Shown here in pieces: positions 35,000 to 45,195 of a stretch of DNA of 64,000 nucleotides (positions are counted from its first letter, which is position 1; every line of letters starts with the position of its first letter). A program made the translations under genes and the position numbers. The stretch covers positions 47,366-111,365 of the forward strand of contig LLCB01000198.1 of assembly GCA_001414345.1 (NCBI GenBank), written 5' to 3'. The notes under the pieces were generated by a model. That model was not told the DNA's origin. It made no database searches and worked only from the letters and a program-made list of their open reading frames with translations. This DNA comes from Hymenoscyphus infarciens. Its lineage: Eukaryota; Ascomycota; Leotiomycetes; Helotiales; Helotiaceae.

Positions 35000-37140
35000 G
35001 GTGTCTAAAAGCTTAGTAAGGTATTACTATTACCTTATACTTGTTTAAAATACTATAGAGTTATATTTAATACTTTAAAGAAAATAAAGAAAGGTTATAT
35101 AATATACTCTTTATATTTATACTATTATATCTTTAGATACTAAAGAATAAACCTAGTACTTAAAAAACGTTTTTTATTATAGTTTTTAAAAGTTATATAA
35201 CTATATAGTATAAATTATAAAGGGAGACTATATTGCTAAGACTAACGATTTATATTATATAGTTAGCTACCTAGTACTTTAGCTACTATACTAACTACTT
35301 ATATATACCTAATACTTGAATATCTTATAATTAAACTCTCTTTATTATCTATAAATTATCTTTTTTAGATACTTATTCTACTTAAAAAATGTTAAATACT
35401 AGAATTGCTTCTAGTATAACTTTTAAGAAGTTAAAAACTGTTACTCTCTTAAAAGAACCCTTCTTTAACTTTATAGATATTAATACTTAATATCTAAAAC
35501 TTCTATTACCTAGAAGCTTAAAGACTAACTCTACTAGTTATAATATCTAGTATTACTTATCTAAAATTAATAGTAGCTATAATAGAGTATACTTACTTTA
35601 CTAGATTATATAATACTCTATTATCTATTATATAAAGTAGGAAAAGATAAACTAGTAAGATAATATAAATAAGTATTATTTACTATTTAAATACTTCTTA
35701 TATATTTTTAGTCTAGACTAAATTAAGTCTTAAGATATAATTATTATACTTATAGTTACTTAGATAGAAACCTAGGTTAAATTAAATTAGCTATAATACC
35801 TTACTATACTATAGTATATCTAGGTTATAGTTATTAAACGAAAACTCTTTATAGGTTTATAACTTCTTATTTTAGATACTAATATTAAAGTTAAGTATTA
35901 AGATACTAATATTATCTCTTTTATAAATCTACTTAGTATATAAAGGAAATTTATTAACTATTTATAAAAGGATAGAGGTATAAGAAACTTTAATATATAG
36001 ATTAGCGAGGAAGGTAATACTAGCCTAGTTAGGAGATGTCTAGCTATCTTAAGTTACTTTATTTAGAACCTTATTAGTAACTAGGACTACCTTGAATAGT
36101 AGCTTTAGAGTCCTAGTTACCTTAAAGCTACTAGTTTTAAATAGGTTACTCTTAGTACTTAAATTAACTCTTATAACTATACTCTCCTTATTAGAGTACT
36201 AATAAATAAAGTTATTAATCTCTATCTTTAGAAGCTCTTAAAAGAAAGAAAACCTATTTTAGTAGACCTAGCTTAGAACAACTCTAAGAGTAAATAAGCC
36301 TTTAATAAGTACTCTAGGTATAAGAGTACTAATTTAGACGATATCGAAGATAAGAATATAGAACCTATAAGAGTAGTAAAAGTAGTAGAATCTATAGAAG
36401 TAGTAGAACCTATAAGAGTAGTAGAAACTATAAGAGTAGTAGAAACTATAGGAGTAGTAGAAGTAGTAGAAGCTATAAGAGATATATTACTACCTATTAT
36501 ATAAAGTCTTAAAATTACACTATCTCTAAAACACTATTATTCTAATACTCTACTACCTCTACTATACTAGGCATCTACTATACTCTTTAAAGAAGCTTTT
36601 TAGATACTACTCTAACTCTTACTAACAAGGCCTACTAATATTATATATACTAAGTATAAAGGACTCTTAATCAAACGTTTTACTAGTATATAAAGGCGTA
36701 TTAAAACTAATAGTACTAAGTATCTACTTAGTATTAATTAATTAATTAAAGTTAAAGTTAAGCCTAGTACTAATACACCTAAAGAATAAGATAAGAACGT
36801 AAAGCGTAAGCGACTTCTTATATATTTAAGAGAGTATATTAAAGATCAAATAAACTAGCTAACAGATTTCTACTATATCTTAGATAACTATAACTATATA
36901 AATAATATAAGTATAAGAGGAGATATTATACTAGGTAACTTAACTATAAGAGGCGTCTTAGTATATACTATAAATATAAAAGGAGAGGACGAAGTTAATA
37001 CCTTAAATTAACTTCTTAAAAGACTTTAATTAGTCTTCTTACTTATATATTCTTCCCTAGTTTTTATCTTTTAAAGGTTTTAGCTAAAGGTTTATTAAAG
37101 TATATTAGTATTATAATCTAAGAGTGTTTAGATCAAGTAA
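35000..37140 (+). other. Extra 3' segment of the Copia element, function unknown
   Basis: This segment lies after RNase H and before the 3' LTR. A plus frame near 36010-36250 reads as degraded protein with TAG where Trp or Gln is likely. Between 36355 and 36480 a repeated gtagtagaa-cctataagagta unit would encode a V-V-E-x-I-R-type tandem peptide. No known domain was recognised. It may be a third ORF of the element, a captured gene or an older nested fragment. Confidence 0.45.
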
Positions 37141-37143
37141 GAG

Positions 37144-37273
37144 TATTAAACATCTATATCTATTACGTGATATAGGTCTTCTTAAACCCTCTTATATATA
37201 AGTAGAGAGCAATTCCTCTCTAGAATTACTTAAGTAATACAATTATATCAAACCTCATACTATCCTTTTAACA
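37144..37273 (+). repeat. 3' LTR of the Copia element
   Basis: 130 bp, starting TATTAAACATC (RIP change of TG to TA) and ending TTTTAACA. Confidence 0.92.
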
Positions 37274-39011
37274 TTGTTTTATGAATTTGGGTTATTGTAG
37301 TTATATGTAGGAGCGTAAGCAGGCGGGAGAAGAGGAAGATGAGACTGATAGGGGGTCAGAAGTAACTTGTTAGACGAGGAGAGAATAAGAGATGTAAGAG
37401 ACGTAAGATCTTTTTATTAATGTGTTTTTTGCCTTAGTAGCTTTTAATTCCCTGTAGTACCTTATTTAGGAAAGATATTTTTCTTGCTTCTCGTTCTCTT
37501 GTCTCTTTTACTGTTCTGGAATTCTTCTCGGTGGGAAGTTTATATGTAGAAGGAGATGAGTGTACAAGGATAGTGGTGGTGTAAGGTTATTGAATAAGTG
37601 ATGGTAAGAGATTGAAGAGGAGTGGAAGTATGGAAGTAGGCTTATAGACTTGAAATTTCGTATTTAAGATAGGAACGGAGTTAGGAGGATGTTAGGAAAT
37701 AAAGAAAGTTAGAGTCTTTCTTCTGGGAGTGAGCGGAGGAATAGTTTAGATTGGCTGTAGAGAAAGAAGTGATATTTTCTAACTATGTAGATGGAAACCT
37801 TACTTAGCTAAGCCGTGTATTTTCTTATTTTCCTCGGACTACTTTTATATATTATAAGTCTTGAATTCTGAAGCCCACTTAATTCCTTGGCTTTAGTGTA
37901 TTTTTCGGTTCACACGGGACTTTTGACCCTCGAAGATTATGCGTGTGTGTATTTCCACTGTTCTTAGATATGTTAGGTTTTTTTCTCAAAGCTGTAATTT
38001 CGTATGTTTTCCTAGCAAATATTTTATTACTATTATTACTTCTCTTAGATATAGTGTGTTGCGAGTTAAGCTTGAATTTGCCCACTTTTTTTGTAATCTA
38101 TGCTTTTTTTTTTCAAAGCTTTCTCTCTCTTTTCTTTAGAAGACGGAAAATAAAAGTACTCTAAAAGAGACGAGGCCTACCTAGAAAGAAGCGCTATATC
38201 TAATTATCTCTCTTCTATATTACTCATTAATTTAAAGTAAGTATAATAAAAGTAAACTAAAAAATAGATAATTCTTAAAAAAACCCCTTTTTTGAAAAAT
38301 TTTCACTACCCCTATAAGCTAAGACCTTATAAAAATTAAGACAGATATAAAATTGTTAGTTTTTATTATATAAAGTTTATAGAGTAATAGAGGACATGAA
38401 GAGCTCTCGTTTTCTGTTCTCTAGAGTATACTAATATATGTTATTATTAATAAATAGCTAAAAGAGTGCCTAAAAAGGGGAGAAATCAAGGAATTTTTTA
38501 AAAAGCTCGGATTATAAAAAAAGTAGACAAATTCAATCGCAACTCACTGTATCCACCAAGTGAGTCGAACACTTATTGGTGTTATTATTTAGAAAGTCGT
38601 CATGTAATTACATGTTGGAACATTACGATATACTACTTCATAAGCCAAACATGCGTTTGAAGGGTGAAGTATCTCATCATTTCTCTCTGTAAGGGACATA
38701 CGTGGATTGAATCTTTTGATGCAAATGGTATAAAGTGGGGCTACAAGATTTATTTTTAGCAGTTTGACATTCGTAATGCTCTTGGAAGGATTTGGGTACA
38801 AATAGTTGCCCCCTCTCCCCCCAGACTTTCTCCTACAATCAACAACTTTCTGCTCCCCAAGCAGCAACAGAGAACACTCCGACACATAATACAACTTGAC
38901 AACACAATCGTCAATTACAAACTCAACCATCACGAAGGAGCAGCAAAAGTTAGTATCAACTCTTCAACTGAATCATCGACTCGACAAAGACTGACCAAGA
39001 CTCTTTTCAAG
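37274..39011. other. Intergenic DNA, partly AT-rich
   Basis: The right-hand continuation of the locus split by the Copia element. 37290-37800 is purine-rich on the plus strand. 38160-38540 is AT-rich. The last 400 bp form the 5' flank of the gene at 39012. Short open frames near 37880-38160 lack any supporting feature. Confidence 0.5.
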
Positions 39012-39986
39012 ATGAGCAAAGACGATCTATCAGATTCTGATTGGGATAAGGTGTCAGCAAGCTCATCAGAGCTTGGGCAGTACGCCACCACTACAGTCTT
39101 ACCTGTCCACCCCACCCCAACACCTCCCAGTGGCAATCGACCAAAGGGAATCAAACTTGTGATCACAGAGACTGGAAATTCTTTGAAGAAGTCAAGTGGC
39201 ATTGATTCCGTTGTATTGACTCTTACGGTAACAGAAACCTCGCCCTTCTGGAAATCCTCAGTCACCGTCAATGAGAAGGAGGTGAATAACCCCATCACAA
39301 CAAATGTTGAGAAGACCACAGAGGAACCTCAAGAAATCCCAGCTACTGATATGGTTTCTTCCTCTCAACGACCATTCATTCCTGCACTATTCTTCGCTCC
39401 TGGTCCTCTTCTACACCGATTCCAACCAAATAATGGGGAAGAAAGGATCAATCAAGCACATCCAGCACCTAATAATTACCTGGACAAGAGACATGAAGAT
39501 GATCGCCTTGAGCCAAGCCTTATGTGTAAGTTACCCAAGGAGTGGAAGGATATGTACGATCAATGGAACAGTAGTAAGCATCTCATGTTGGTACAGCCTC
39601 TTGAGGAATATTGGCACTTCTTCAAAGAACTCAACGATTCTGCCCTGGGAGTGGTTAACAGAATGTCCATTGATCTCAGGTGTGTTATTTCCAGAATGTT
39701 TAAAGGAAAAAATGCTTTGAGACTAAGGATTGTTAGTACTCAATTCTCAGCTCCCTTACGGTGGTGGAACGCGGTTGAACTGGCCCTTGTAAATCCTTAT
39801 AACAACCTTCAACTTATACCATTGGAGAATCTGGGCCTCCAAGTAATTATAGGGGATTCTTTACTCTACCCCATAATCCAGAGATTTGTTCAAGGGGGTG
39901 CGCCACTACGCTTGTTACGAATTCGTTTCCGAAAGAGAGAACATGGGACAGCTTCATGGAATGAAGACGCTCTATCAACCTTCTGA
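39012..39986 (+). CDS. Uncharacterised family member, probably truncated by an in-frame TGA (305 aa after splicing)
   Basis: One uninterrupted frame of 324 codons runs from ATG 39012 to TGA 39984-39986. Comparison with the neighbour at 41051 argues for a 57-nt phase-2 intron (39680-39736, GTGTGT...TTGTTAG, actaag branch) that has no stop and keeps frame. The spliced product is then 305 aa. The N-terminus is acidic and Ser-rich (MSKDDLSDSDWDKVSASSS). The shared part is LNDSALGVVNRMSIDL, then GDSLLYPIIQRFVQGGAPL. After the TGA the same frame continues for 46 codons (39987-40124) with FVNMLFDQRY, matching INELFAQRY in the neighbour, before TGA at 40125. So the stop looks like a recent nonsense change. 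Alternatively this allele is simply shorter. Function unknown. Confidence 0.7.
   Translation: MSKDDLSDSDWDKVSASSSELGQYATTTVLPVHPTPTPPSGNRPKGIKLVITETGNSLKKSSGIDSVVLTLTVTETSPFWKSSVTVNEKEVNNPITTNVEKTTEEPQEIPATDMVSSSQRPFIPALFFAPGPLLHRFQPNNGEERINQAHPAPNNYLDKRHEDDRLEPSLMCKLPKEWKDMYDQWNSSKHLMLVQPLEEYWHFFKELNDSALGVVNRMSIDLRCVISRMFKGKNALRLRIVSTQFSAPLRWWNAVELALVNPYNNLQLIPLENLGLQVIIGDSLLYPIIQRFVQGGAPLRLLRIRFRKREHGTASWNEDALSTF
39680..39736 (+). other. Probable cryptic-looking intron of the 39012 gene
   Basis: 57 nt, a multiple of three and without a stop, so it can be mistaken for coding. Donor G|GTGTGT, acceptor GTTAG. It sits at the same protein position and phase as intron 3 of the 41051 gene. Confidence 0.6.
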
Positions 39987-40127
39987 AGTTTTGTTAACAT
40001 GCTATTTGACCAACGATATTCTTTGAGTTTGGGGCCACGTATGGAGACAACAAAGGAGGCAAAGGGCGAGAAGTACATCAAGCTGATATGGGAACCAAAG
40101 CTTGTTGAACCTTCCAATGAGACGTGA
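39987..40127 (+). pseudogene. Conserved C-terminal tail beyond the in-frame stop of the 39012 gene
   Basis: 46 in-frame codons plus stop, directly after the TGA. SFVNMLFDQRYSLSLGPRME aligns with TINELFAQRYAWGAGPEMQ of the neighbouring paralogue. The conservation indicates the tail was coding until recently. Confidence 0.6.
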
Positions 40128-41050
40128 ATTATTAGGAAGTCACTTATTGTTCTTCTTGGTAAAGACTATATGCCATCAGGGTCAAAGATTTGGTTATGGA
40201 TTTTTCAGAGGGGACAGCAGGATATGATGACTGAGAAAACACGTCGTTTTAGTTTGGGAAGCGTTACTAGATAATATGCCTCTGTAAACCTGCACTGTTG
40301 CGCCACTGAACAAACAAAAAAAAGAGTCCTTTTCCATTCTAACTTCGTCATTGCGGGCCTTCAAACACCCCAATTGAAAACCAAAACAGACAAATAAATG
40401 TAAGGTCGCCCATCCAGGTACCCACCTCTTGTACGTTTCTTGCAGCTGCGCTGATTGCTTGCACACAGAAAGGAACGAGTATTTTATAAGCTCCAACAAA
40501 GATGCAATAGAGAACATTTCCTCTCAGATGTTCTTTTCCCACTCTAACTTTTCTGCTTGTAGCACCATATGAGAGATCCTGCTATTCATCTTTGCTTTTT
40601 CTGAGAAATGCGTGAGAAGAAGCATTACTCGACGAGGCTTAGCAGAAGTGGAACCCCCACGCCCTAAAATCGGCTAAACCTTCTGAAAAGGGGGGCCGTG
40701 AATTAGCGACCCCAACACTTCATCTCACCTGTATAACTTTACACAATGAGATCAGAAAAATGAAACAAAAACATCATTATAATCTCATAAGTCTACGTAT
40801 CTATAGCCCCAGGTTTTATCCCTTTTGATTTGGTGGTTGTTGAGTTTCTAGATGTTGAAGCATCTACGCTGTCGCTAAGTCTCGCTCCACTTTTTTGGGC
40901 TTTCTATGAGCAAAACAAACAGAACAGAAAAGCACTGGCCAACCGTGGTATTATTATGTAATACCAAACGCGATTTATTCACCTCTACTTCTTAACCCCT
41001 CACCACTTCTATCTTCTGTCTTCTTCAAGTGTCCCATCTTGACCGCAACA
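40128..41050. other. Intergenic DNA between tandem paralogues
   Basis: No supported gene. It includes the 3' flank of the 39012 gene and the promoter side of the 41051 gene. The minus-strand open frames here have no recognisable features. Confidence 0.5.
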
Positions 41051-42432
41051 ATGTCCAATCGAAACGCCAACCGCGAGGCCAGGGCACCTGTCACCCAAAA
41101 GTCGTTTGACGGTTTGCGGTCTCTTGTCACAAGCCTTAGTACCAACAAGGTCAGTTCCAATCTCTCCTGCAGATAACTCAACTTCATTAACAACGTACTG
41201 ATTGAATGTGCCGCAGATGAGCAGTGAACAACAACGCGGCGCAGGATTCGGAGGGTACGCAGAGGGAAGCGGCATGCAAGGAGGATCTGTCTGGACCAAA
41301 GCGAAAGAGAGCAAGAAAGGCAAGCAGCCTGAAGGCTCCAAGCACAGCTCCTCAAGCTCTGGGCAACAGCAAAAACACTTTGAATCAATCCGCGCGTCTG
41401 GTAATTCCACGCAACACTCAATGTTCAGCAACCTCTCCATCTCACATCCCACTGGGCCGATTCACCAAAATGCACCGTCCCATCTCACACAGCGTGCTTG
41501 GACTATCCAGAGATGGACCCCTGGAATCTGGAACAAACAACCATGGGAGAATTGGACTACAACCCCAACTTTGGCCACAGTTGAGCACGAATTCACTATG
41601 CGCACAATTTCAATGGAGGAAGAACTTGGATATGGCCACCATCGCCCTTCAAGACCTGAGCTTGCTGCGGCTGACCAGCCCTCATACATTGATCGCAATT
41701 TGCTGGTAAGCAAACCTTTGATTCCCGTTGGAGTAAGTTTCATACTTGCTCGCTGCCCCTGGACGCTGAAATCAGTGATAAAAACACATGCTAATATGTT
41801 TCAGTGGGCGGAGGCAAACGAGCTCAATTTTAACTCGCTTTTGAAGCTTGGCAAATGGACTATTCTCACTAGTAGCAATGAGTGTTTCAAAGCTACCGAC
41901 AACTTGAATGATGCTGCCATCAAGCTGATCAAATATTTGGAGATTGATCTTGAGTAAGTGTCATACCCCATCTCTCTCTCTCTCCTCTGAGAGCTCAACT
42001 GGATATCTTCTAACAACCCACAGTCCACGATGGAACCGCACATTGCAAGAGCAAGACATGGAACGTCTCCTTATCAACCCCCGTACTCGACTAAGCCACG
42101 CCCCAATTGAGAGACTCTTCATCAAAGGCTACCTTGGCGACCCCCTCTACTACAGCATCGTTCAGAGATTCATTCAATGTGGATGCCCAATCAAGGAACT
42201 GAAGATCGAACTCCAACTCACACCTGCCGAGAAGAAGAAAAACAAGGGAAAGATCAACGATCCAGTCGCGAAAATCATCAATGATCTTGTTGATACCATC
42301 AATGAGCTTTTCGCTCAGCGATACGCTTGGGGAGCTGGCCCCGAGATGCAGAAGAAGGTCGAGGAGTATGGGCTTATTTGCTGGGTTGTAAAGGAGTTTC
42401 CAAAGCCCATGGACATCATCTATGGCATTTGA
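41051..42432 (+). CDS. Uncharacterised family member with four exons, 381 aa
   Basis: Exons are 41051-41149, 41217-41705, 41805-41953 and 42024-42432. All three introns (67, 99 and 70 nt) have GT-AG ends, with ctaat or ctaac branch sites in the last two, and joining them keeps frame throughout. The start MSNRNANREARAP is the first ATG of the frame. Exon 2 is Lys/Ser/Gln/Trp-rich and probably disordered. Exons 3-4 hold LNDAAIKLIKYLEIDL, then GDPLYYSIVQRFIQCGCPI, a Lys-rich spacer and INELFAQRYAWGAG. These match the gene at 39012 in the same order, so the pair is a tandem duplication. There is no signal peptide. Exon 2 is also open in the next frame for about 161 codons. Function unknown. Confidence 0.78.
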
Positions 42433-43258
42433 ATGGCTGGTGAAAGGAGGTTTACATGGATTTTTGGCCTTTGGTGGCTGCAAATAGAGTCATTGGCGTT
42501 ATAATATGGACGGGTCTCGTTATGATACAGAACTACAATGACCGGAAAATGCTACGATAGGAAAATTCGACCATAGGAAAATGGGTAAAATAATAAATAA
42601 AGGTTTTACAAACATTTTCATATGAGTTTGTAATATGACTACATTGTGACGGTGAATGGTTTATGGCTAGATTTTCTCGAAGATATTTTCTTAAACCTAT
42701 ATCTTTATCATCTTCATCTTCTCTATATGATTCTAGGTAACTAAATTGACGAAATAAACTTACGACACTTTCGGTTTTAGTAGTACTAGATCCCTAGCAT
42801 TTCTACCCTAGAGTATATTTGGTTATTTTACTTATTCAAGAAAAATTAGTAAAATCAAATTCATTATCTAGATTTTTAAAGATATAATAAGAATTAGTAA
42901 TAGAGACTAGTCTAAGACTTAATCCTTAAAATCTATTATTTAAAATCTCTAGTAAAATAAAACTATTTTTTTAAAGTTACTAGAATACTTGAATTCATAG
43001 TAATAGTTATTTATCTAGACCTACTTCTTTAATTTAGTTATATAAGGTAACTAGTAAAACAAAATTAATTATATAAACTTATTAAGATAATTAAAGAACT
43101 AGTAATAAAGGATTATTAAGAGTGTTTTTTTTTTTAAACTATTAGAAAAATAGAATATAGTATATAGAGTTACTAGAATACTAGAAGTAAATAAACCTAA
43201 AAACTATTCTTAGTTCTATTTTTTTAATTAATTACTTAAGTAAAGCGTTCTAAGTATA
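42433..43258. other. Intergenic DNA passing into RIP-type AT-rich sequence
   Basis: Ordinary composition until about 42830, then AT-rich text without CA/TG up to the MITE. No genes are visible. Confidence 0.55.
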
Positions 43259-43266
43259 CTTAAAAG

Positions 43267-43813
43267 CAGTGTTTTAGCTTTCCTCGTCTTAGTTAGCCTA
43301 GTACTTAGGATAGAATAGGCTACTTACCTAGGTAAGGATAGAAGAGGCTAAGCTAGATTAGGATTAAGGCTAGGCTAAGTTTAGCAGGCTAGGTACTCTA
43401 ACTAGGATAGGAGTGGCTAGGAAAGTTCTAAAAACAGGATAGGAGTAGCTAAGTAGGTAAAAAAAGAAGGCTAGACTAGAGTAGGATTAGGAAGGCAACC
43501 TTCTAAGAGTCCTAATTAGAACCTAGACTCTCTTTTCTACTCACCTTCTAGATATTAAGCGAAATTAGAGACCTAGACTCTCTTTTCTACTCGCCTTCTA
43601 GACTTTAAGCGAAATTAACTAGCCTAACTCTTCCTATCCTAGCCTCTCTATTTAGTAAGGAAAGGCAAGTAAGTACTATAGAATAGAAGTGGCTAGGAAA
43701 GCTAGAATTTAAGGATAAGAGAAGGCGGGATAGCCTTAAAATAGAGGTAGAAGGGAGAAGGATCGTTAAAGTAGAATAGGATAACAGATTAGACGGGGAA
43801 ACCCAAAACACTG
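43267..43813. mobile_element. Non-autonomous hAT element (MITE), 547 bp
   Basis: Perfect 8-bp target duplication CTTAAAAG (43259-43266 and 43814-43821) encloses terminal inverted repeats starting CAGTGTTTT(A/G)G. The repeats match imperfectly for about 25 bp. CAGTG-type ends with 8-bp duplications are characteristic of the hAT superfamily. There is no transposase: the interior is ctagg-rich with a 50-bp tandem duplication. Its composition is more GC-rich than the surrounding AT DNA. Confidence 0.85.
43521..43620. repeat. 50-bp tandem duplication inside the hAT MITE
   Basis: Two adjacent copies begin acctagactctcttttctac (43521 and 43571) and differ at a few positions. Confidence 0.88.
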
Positions 43814-43821
43814 CTTAAAAG

Positions 43822-44789
43822 TCAGAATCGACTAAATTATAAATTATAAATCGCTAGTGTCAACTTTCAATAGTATAACTAGCGACGTTTTCTAATCTAC
43901 TATAGTTCTTTCAAGCGTAGATAAGAGAAGTTTAAGACAAACCTATTTCTCTCTTCTTTTACACTCTTCACTTCTCTTTCTTTCTTTTATTTAGTAGTAA
44001 TAGTAATATTATAATAGTTAAGTTATTATAGTAAACTCTAATAGCTAGAGTAATAGATAGAGTAAAACACGTATTCCTAGGAGACTTCCCGTGTCTTTCT
44101 TAGCTAGTTGAATTCACTACTAATTTTTCTAAAAGCACGGTATATAGTAATAGCGAGTAGTATACTTATGAGTGCTCTAAAAAAATGAACTTTTAACGAT
44201 TCGTGAATTACGATTTGCGATTTAGTAAATTTTAGTTTTTTCTGACTTTTTAGTGTATTTGAGATGCTGTATTAAGAGAGTTTAATTAGGTTATATCAAG
44301 TTAAAAAGATTCTATAGCGTTTTCTCAAAATCAACAAAGAAAATGCTGTCGGAGGTCCTTCCTATTCAAAGAGAAATAAGCGAATATTTTAGAGTAAAAC
44401 GAATCTCAACGTTCGATAGAAGAAGTAACGTTGATGAGATTGTTTTAGAGCTCCAGGCCACAAAACTGCGAAGTGCAACAAAACTCTAGAGATTTTCAAA
44501 ATAGTAGTCTTCCTTATGTTGAAGTCCGCAAAAGTAGGACATACAACAAAACCAAGTCCTAAGACATTAGACTCTAAATGAAGTATACCTGTAAGAGAGC
44601 TTAAACGGTGGCATTTACTAGTAGCTTAGCACGCTCAACAAGCGGCCAGAGTACGATGGTGATAATAACTAGAGCGAAACCGGCGAGGGCTGTGTTTTGA
44701 AATTATTCCGAGACTTTGTGTTCTACCAGGTCAATGCGGATGGCAGACCATCAATGTTGCCATTGAGAGAAGTCTTCTCATAATGTAGC
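43822..44789. other. Non-coding patch between MITE and ATTTA element
   Basis: 43822-44280 is moderately AT-rich. 44300-44789 has normal CA/TG content but no open frame that I can support. It may be an old gene relic, too degraded to name. Confidence 0.45.
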
Positions 44790-44794
44790 ATTTA

Positions 44795-45195
44795 TCGCTT
44801 TTTGTTACATACACGTATTTGAGGCTATTTTGAGAATTTCTGTATTTGCTAGCTAGCTTCCAGTATCTCACTCTGCACTCTCTTATATGCCTTCTTTTTA
44901 GGCTAATTAGGAGGCTCTTTAAGCATCTTACTAATATAAGGGTGAAAAGAGTAAGTACTATTAGCTATCGTACTTATTTAAGAGGCTAAAAAGTACTAAC
45001 TAATCCTAGCGAGTATATCGCGAAGAGGTATAAGAGTAGGGTTAAAAAAGAGCTTAATACTAAATAAGACGTTAAAAGCAATAAGAAGTATTATTAGTAG
45101 AATAGAGGTTACTTAGTATAAGAGGAGGCATATATATATATATACCTCTCTCTTACTTAATAAGCTAATTCCTTAATTTACTATAAACTCTTTCT
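44795..45195. mobile_element. Short copy (401 bp) of an unclassified ATTTA-flanked element
   Basis: The left about 185 bp (from TCGCTTTTTGTTACATACACG) match 45201-45385, and the right about 155 bp (ending CACTATAAACCC/TTTCT in RIP variants) match 55770-55925. ATTTA lies at 44790-44794 and 45196-45200. Hence this is an internally deleted copy with both ends of the long element that follows it. No terminal inverted repeat is obvious. Confidence 0.7.

Larger units (their letters stand above)
29339..37273 (+). mobile_element. Complete Ty1/Copia retrotransposon (7,935 bp), RIP-inactivated
   Basis: Two 130-bp LTRs (29339-29468 and 37144-37273) run TGTTAAAC...TTTTAACA with short terminal inversion. 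The interior has Copia order on the plus strand: gag-like text (about 30650-31050), integrase (about 32060-32400, IELVYIDVIGPLKP and YSNNRGKY, from a D...SDNGGEY-type site), reverse transcriptase (about 33805-34180, DIKTIFLYKDIKEEVY then IAYINNYFI, from YVDD), and RNase H (about 34340-34800, with SRFLSNLTNKY). Numerous TAG/TAA stops and the Asp-to-Asn changes are RIP lesions, so it is dead. A 2.1-kb stretch (35000-37140) follows RNase H. TTGTTTTAT occurs on both outer sides. Confidence 0.92.

Noticed and set aside
37879..38164. Overlapping short frames on both strands
   Set aside because: Driven by T-runs; amino-acid composition is not protein-like.
40194..40542. Minus-strand frames of 64 and 107 codons between the tandem paralogues
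   Set aside because: No start context, splice sites or recognisable domain; probably chance.
43605..43811. 68-codon minus-strand frame in the hAT MITE
   Set aside because: Low-complexity Ser/Leu text from ctagg-rich MITE interior reaching into its terminal repeat; not a transposase.
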